This document shows, piece after piece, positions 4,981-5,123 of a stretch of DNA of 5,123 nucleotides (the first letter of the stretch is position 1; every line of letters begins with the position of its first letter). The notes under the pieces were generated by a model. It did no database searches. It was not told the origin of the DNA and worked only from the letters and a program-made list of their open reading frames with translations. A program made the translations under genes and the position numbers. This stretch comes from Treponema sp. (GTDB lineage Bacteria > Spirochaetota > Spirochaetia > Treponematales > Breznakiellaceae), in assembly GCA_031275035.1 (NCBI GenBank), contig JAISPH010000243.1, positions 1 through 5,123 on the forward strand, given 5' to 3'.

Positions 4981-5009
4981 AAGGGGCGTATGGCGGATTA
5001 TGGCCCCTT
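4981..5009. promoter_or_regulatory. 7-bp dyad upstream of the rightward promoters
   Basis: AAGGGGC (4981-4987) and GCCCCTT (5003-5009) are perfect inverted 7-mers separated by 15 bp. The right arm overlaps the first bases of the sigma70 -35 hexamer. The dyad centre lies about 120 bp upstream of the predicted sigma54 start, in the range where enhancer-binding activators usually sit. It matches neither the NifA (TGT-N10-ACA) nor the NtrC pattern. Confidence 0.35.
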
Positions 5010-5036
5010 GACAAACCCCCTTCCCCATGGTACGAT
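5008..5036 (+). promoter_or_regulatory. sigma70-type promoter reading rightward
   Basis: A perfect TTGACA (5008-5013), 17-bp spacer and TACGAT (5031-5036) are preceded by TGG, an extended -10 TGN. The predicted start is near 5043. The -10 lies within GGTA-CGA-TACC (5029-5039), a short dyad well placed for a repressor. It points to a gene beyond the right edge and is divergent from the asd promoter. Confidence 0.55.
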
Positions 5037-5045
5037 ACCTCCATC

Positions 5046-5123
5046 GTGAAAAGCCTTTCCGGCCCCGCAATAACAAATAACGCGTCCGCTTGGCACGGTT
5101 CTTGCTCTCTCTCTCTCTCTCTC
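5046..5123 (+). CDS. possible start of a rightward gene, GTG start, runs off the edge
   Basis: A frame beginning with GTG at 5046 stays open for 26 codons to the window end. It reads VKSLSGPAITNNASAWHGSC and then alternating Leu-Ser from the (CT)n tract. There is no Shine-Dalgarno sequence, and the start lies about 3 nt after the predicted sigma70 start. The sigma54 promoter would lie inside the coding sequence. I think it more likely that this is untranslated control DNA, but a phase-variable N-terminus is not excluded. Confidence 0.12.
   Translation, partial: MKSLSGPAITNNASAWHGSCSLSLSL
5091..5106 (+). promoter_or_regulatory. sigma54 (RpoN) promoter reading rightward
   Basis: TGGCACGGTTCTTGCT matches the sigma54 consensus TGGCACG-N4-TTGCW at every fixed position, with GG at 5092-5093 (-24) and GC at 5104-5105 (-12) separated by exactly 10 bp. 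The predicted start is near 5117, inside the following (CT)n tract. Such promoters need an AAA+ enhancer-binding activator. In termite-gut treponemes sigma54 could serve nitrogen or carbon-source control, but the target gene is outside the window. Confidence 0.65.
5105..5123. repeat. (CT)n dinucleotide tract at the right edge
   Basis: At least nine CT units begin at the -12 GC of the sigma54 promoter and run to the last base. Such tracts are prone to slippage. The true length is unknown because the window ends within it, and a contig-end artefact cannot be ruled out. Confidence 0.85.

Noticed and set aside
4417..5044. Several short open frames in the right array, including 122 codons on the minus strand at 4676-5044
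   Set aside because: Their residues come from repeat units in shifting frames, and the 36-37 bp step is not a multiple of three, so no repeated protein motif is kept in register.

Overview
The window is a compact lysine/diaminopimelate gene cluster on the minus strand, flanked on both sides by arrays of short, phased, AT-rich imperfect palindromes. In transcription order the genes are asd (aspartate-semialdehyde dehydrogenase, archaeal/fungal-type), lysA (diaminopimelate decarboxylase) and dapL (LL-diaminopimelate aminotransferase). All three appear intact. The coding DNA is GC-rich, roughly 60% by eye. DapL, an archaeal-type Asd and these TATA-rich intergenic palindromes together suggest a spirochaete, most likely a relative of the termite-gut Treponema. 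The repeat part of that argument rests on memory of such genomes and is unverified. The odd window length and the dinucleotide repeat at its right edge suggest this may be a whole contig.

Layout. Positions 1-150 hold no recognisable gene. Positions 152-407 hold a left array of seven palindromic units spaced 37-38 bp centre to centre. dapL (447-1661), lysA (1683-2978) and asd (3096-4196) follow, all read leftwards. Upstream of asd lie a leader of about 100 nt with two GC-rich hairpins, a good sigma70 promoter (-35 TTGACA, 17 bp, -10 TAGGAT), a triple 7-bp tandem repeat and an AT-rich stretch. Positions 4457-4951 hold a right array of eleven units, mostly spaced 35-37 bp, with two C-rich spacers. 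The final 115 bp look like the control region of a rightward gene beyond the edge: a sigma70-type promoter (TTGACA, 17 bp, TACGAT with an extended -10), then a consensus-matching sigma54 promoter (TGGCACG-N4-TTGCT), then a (CT)n tract that runs off the end.

Function. Asd makes aspartate semialdehyde, the branch point to lysine, threonine and methionine. DapL converts tetrahydrodipicolinate to LL-diaminopimelate in one step, bypassing the acylated DapD/DapC/DapE route. LysA decarboxylates meso-diaminopimelate to lysine. The intervening enzymes (DapA, DapB, DapF) and aspartokinase are not in the window. Treponemes whose peptidoglycan has been studied use ornithine there, so in such a host the cluster would mainly supply lysine.

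Most unusual content. The two palindrome arrays lie in inverted orientation around the gene cluster, share the same subtypes partly in the same order, and keep a period near 36.5 bp (about 3.5 helical turns). This looks like a mirrored, phased set of protein-binding or structural sites rather than random intergenic repeats. The second highlight is the sigma54 promoter abutting a slippage-prone dinucleotide tract.
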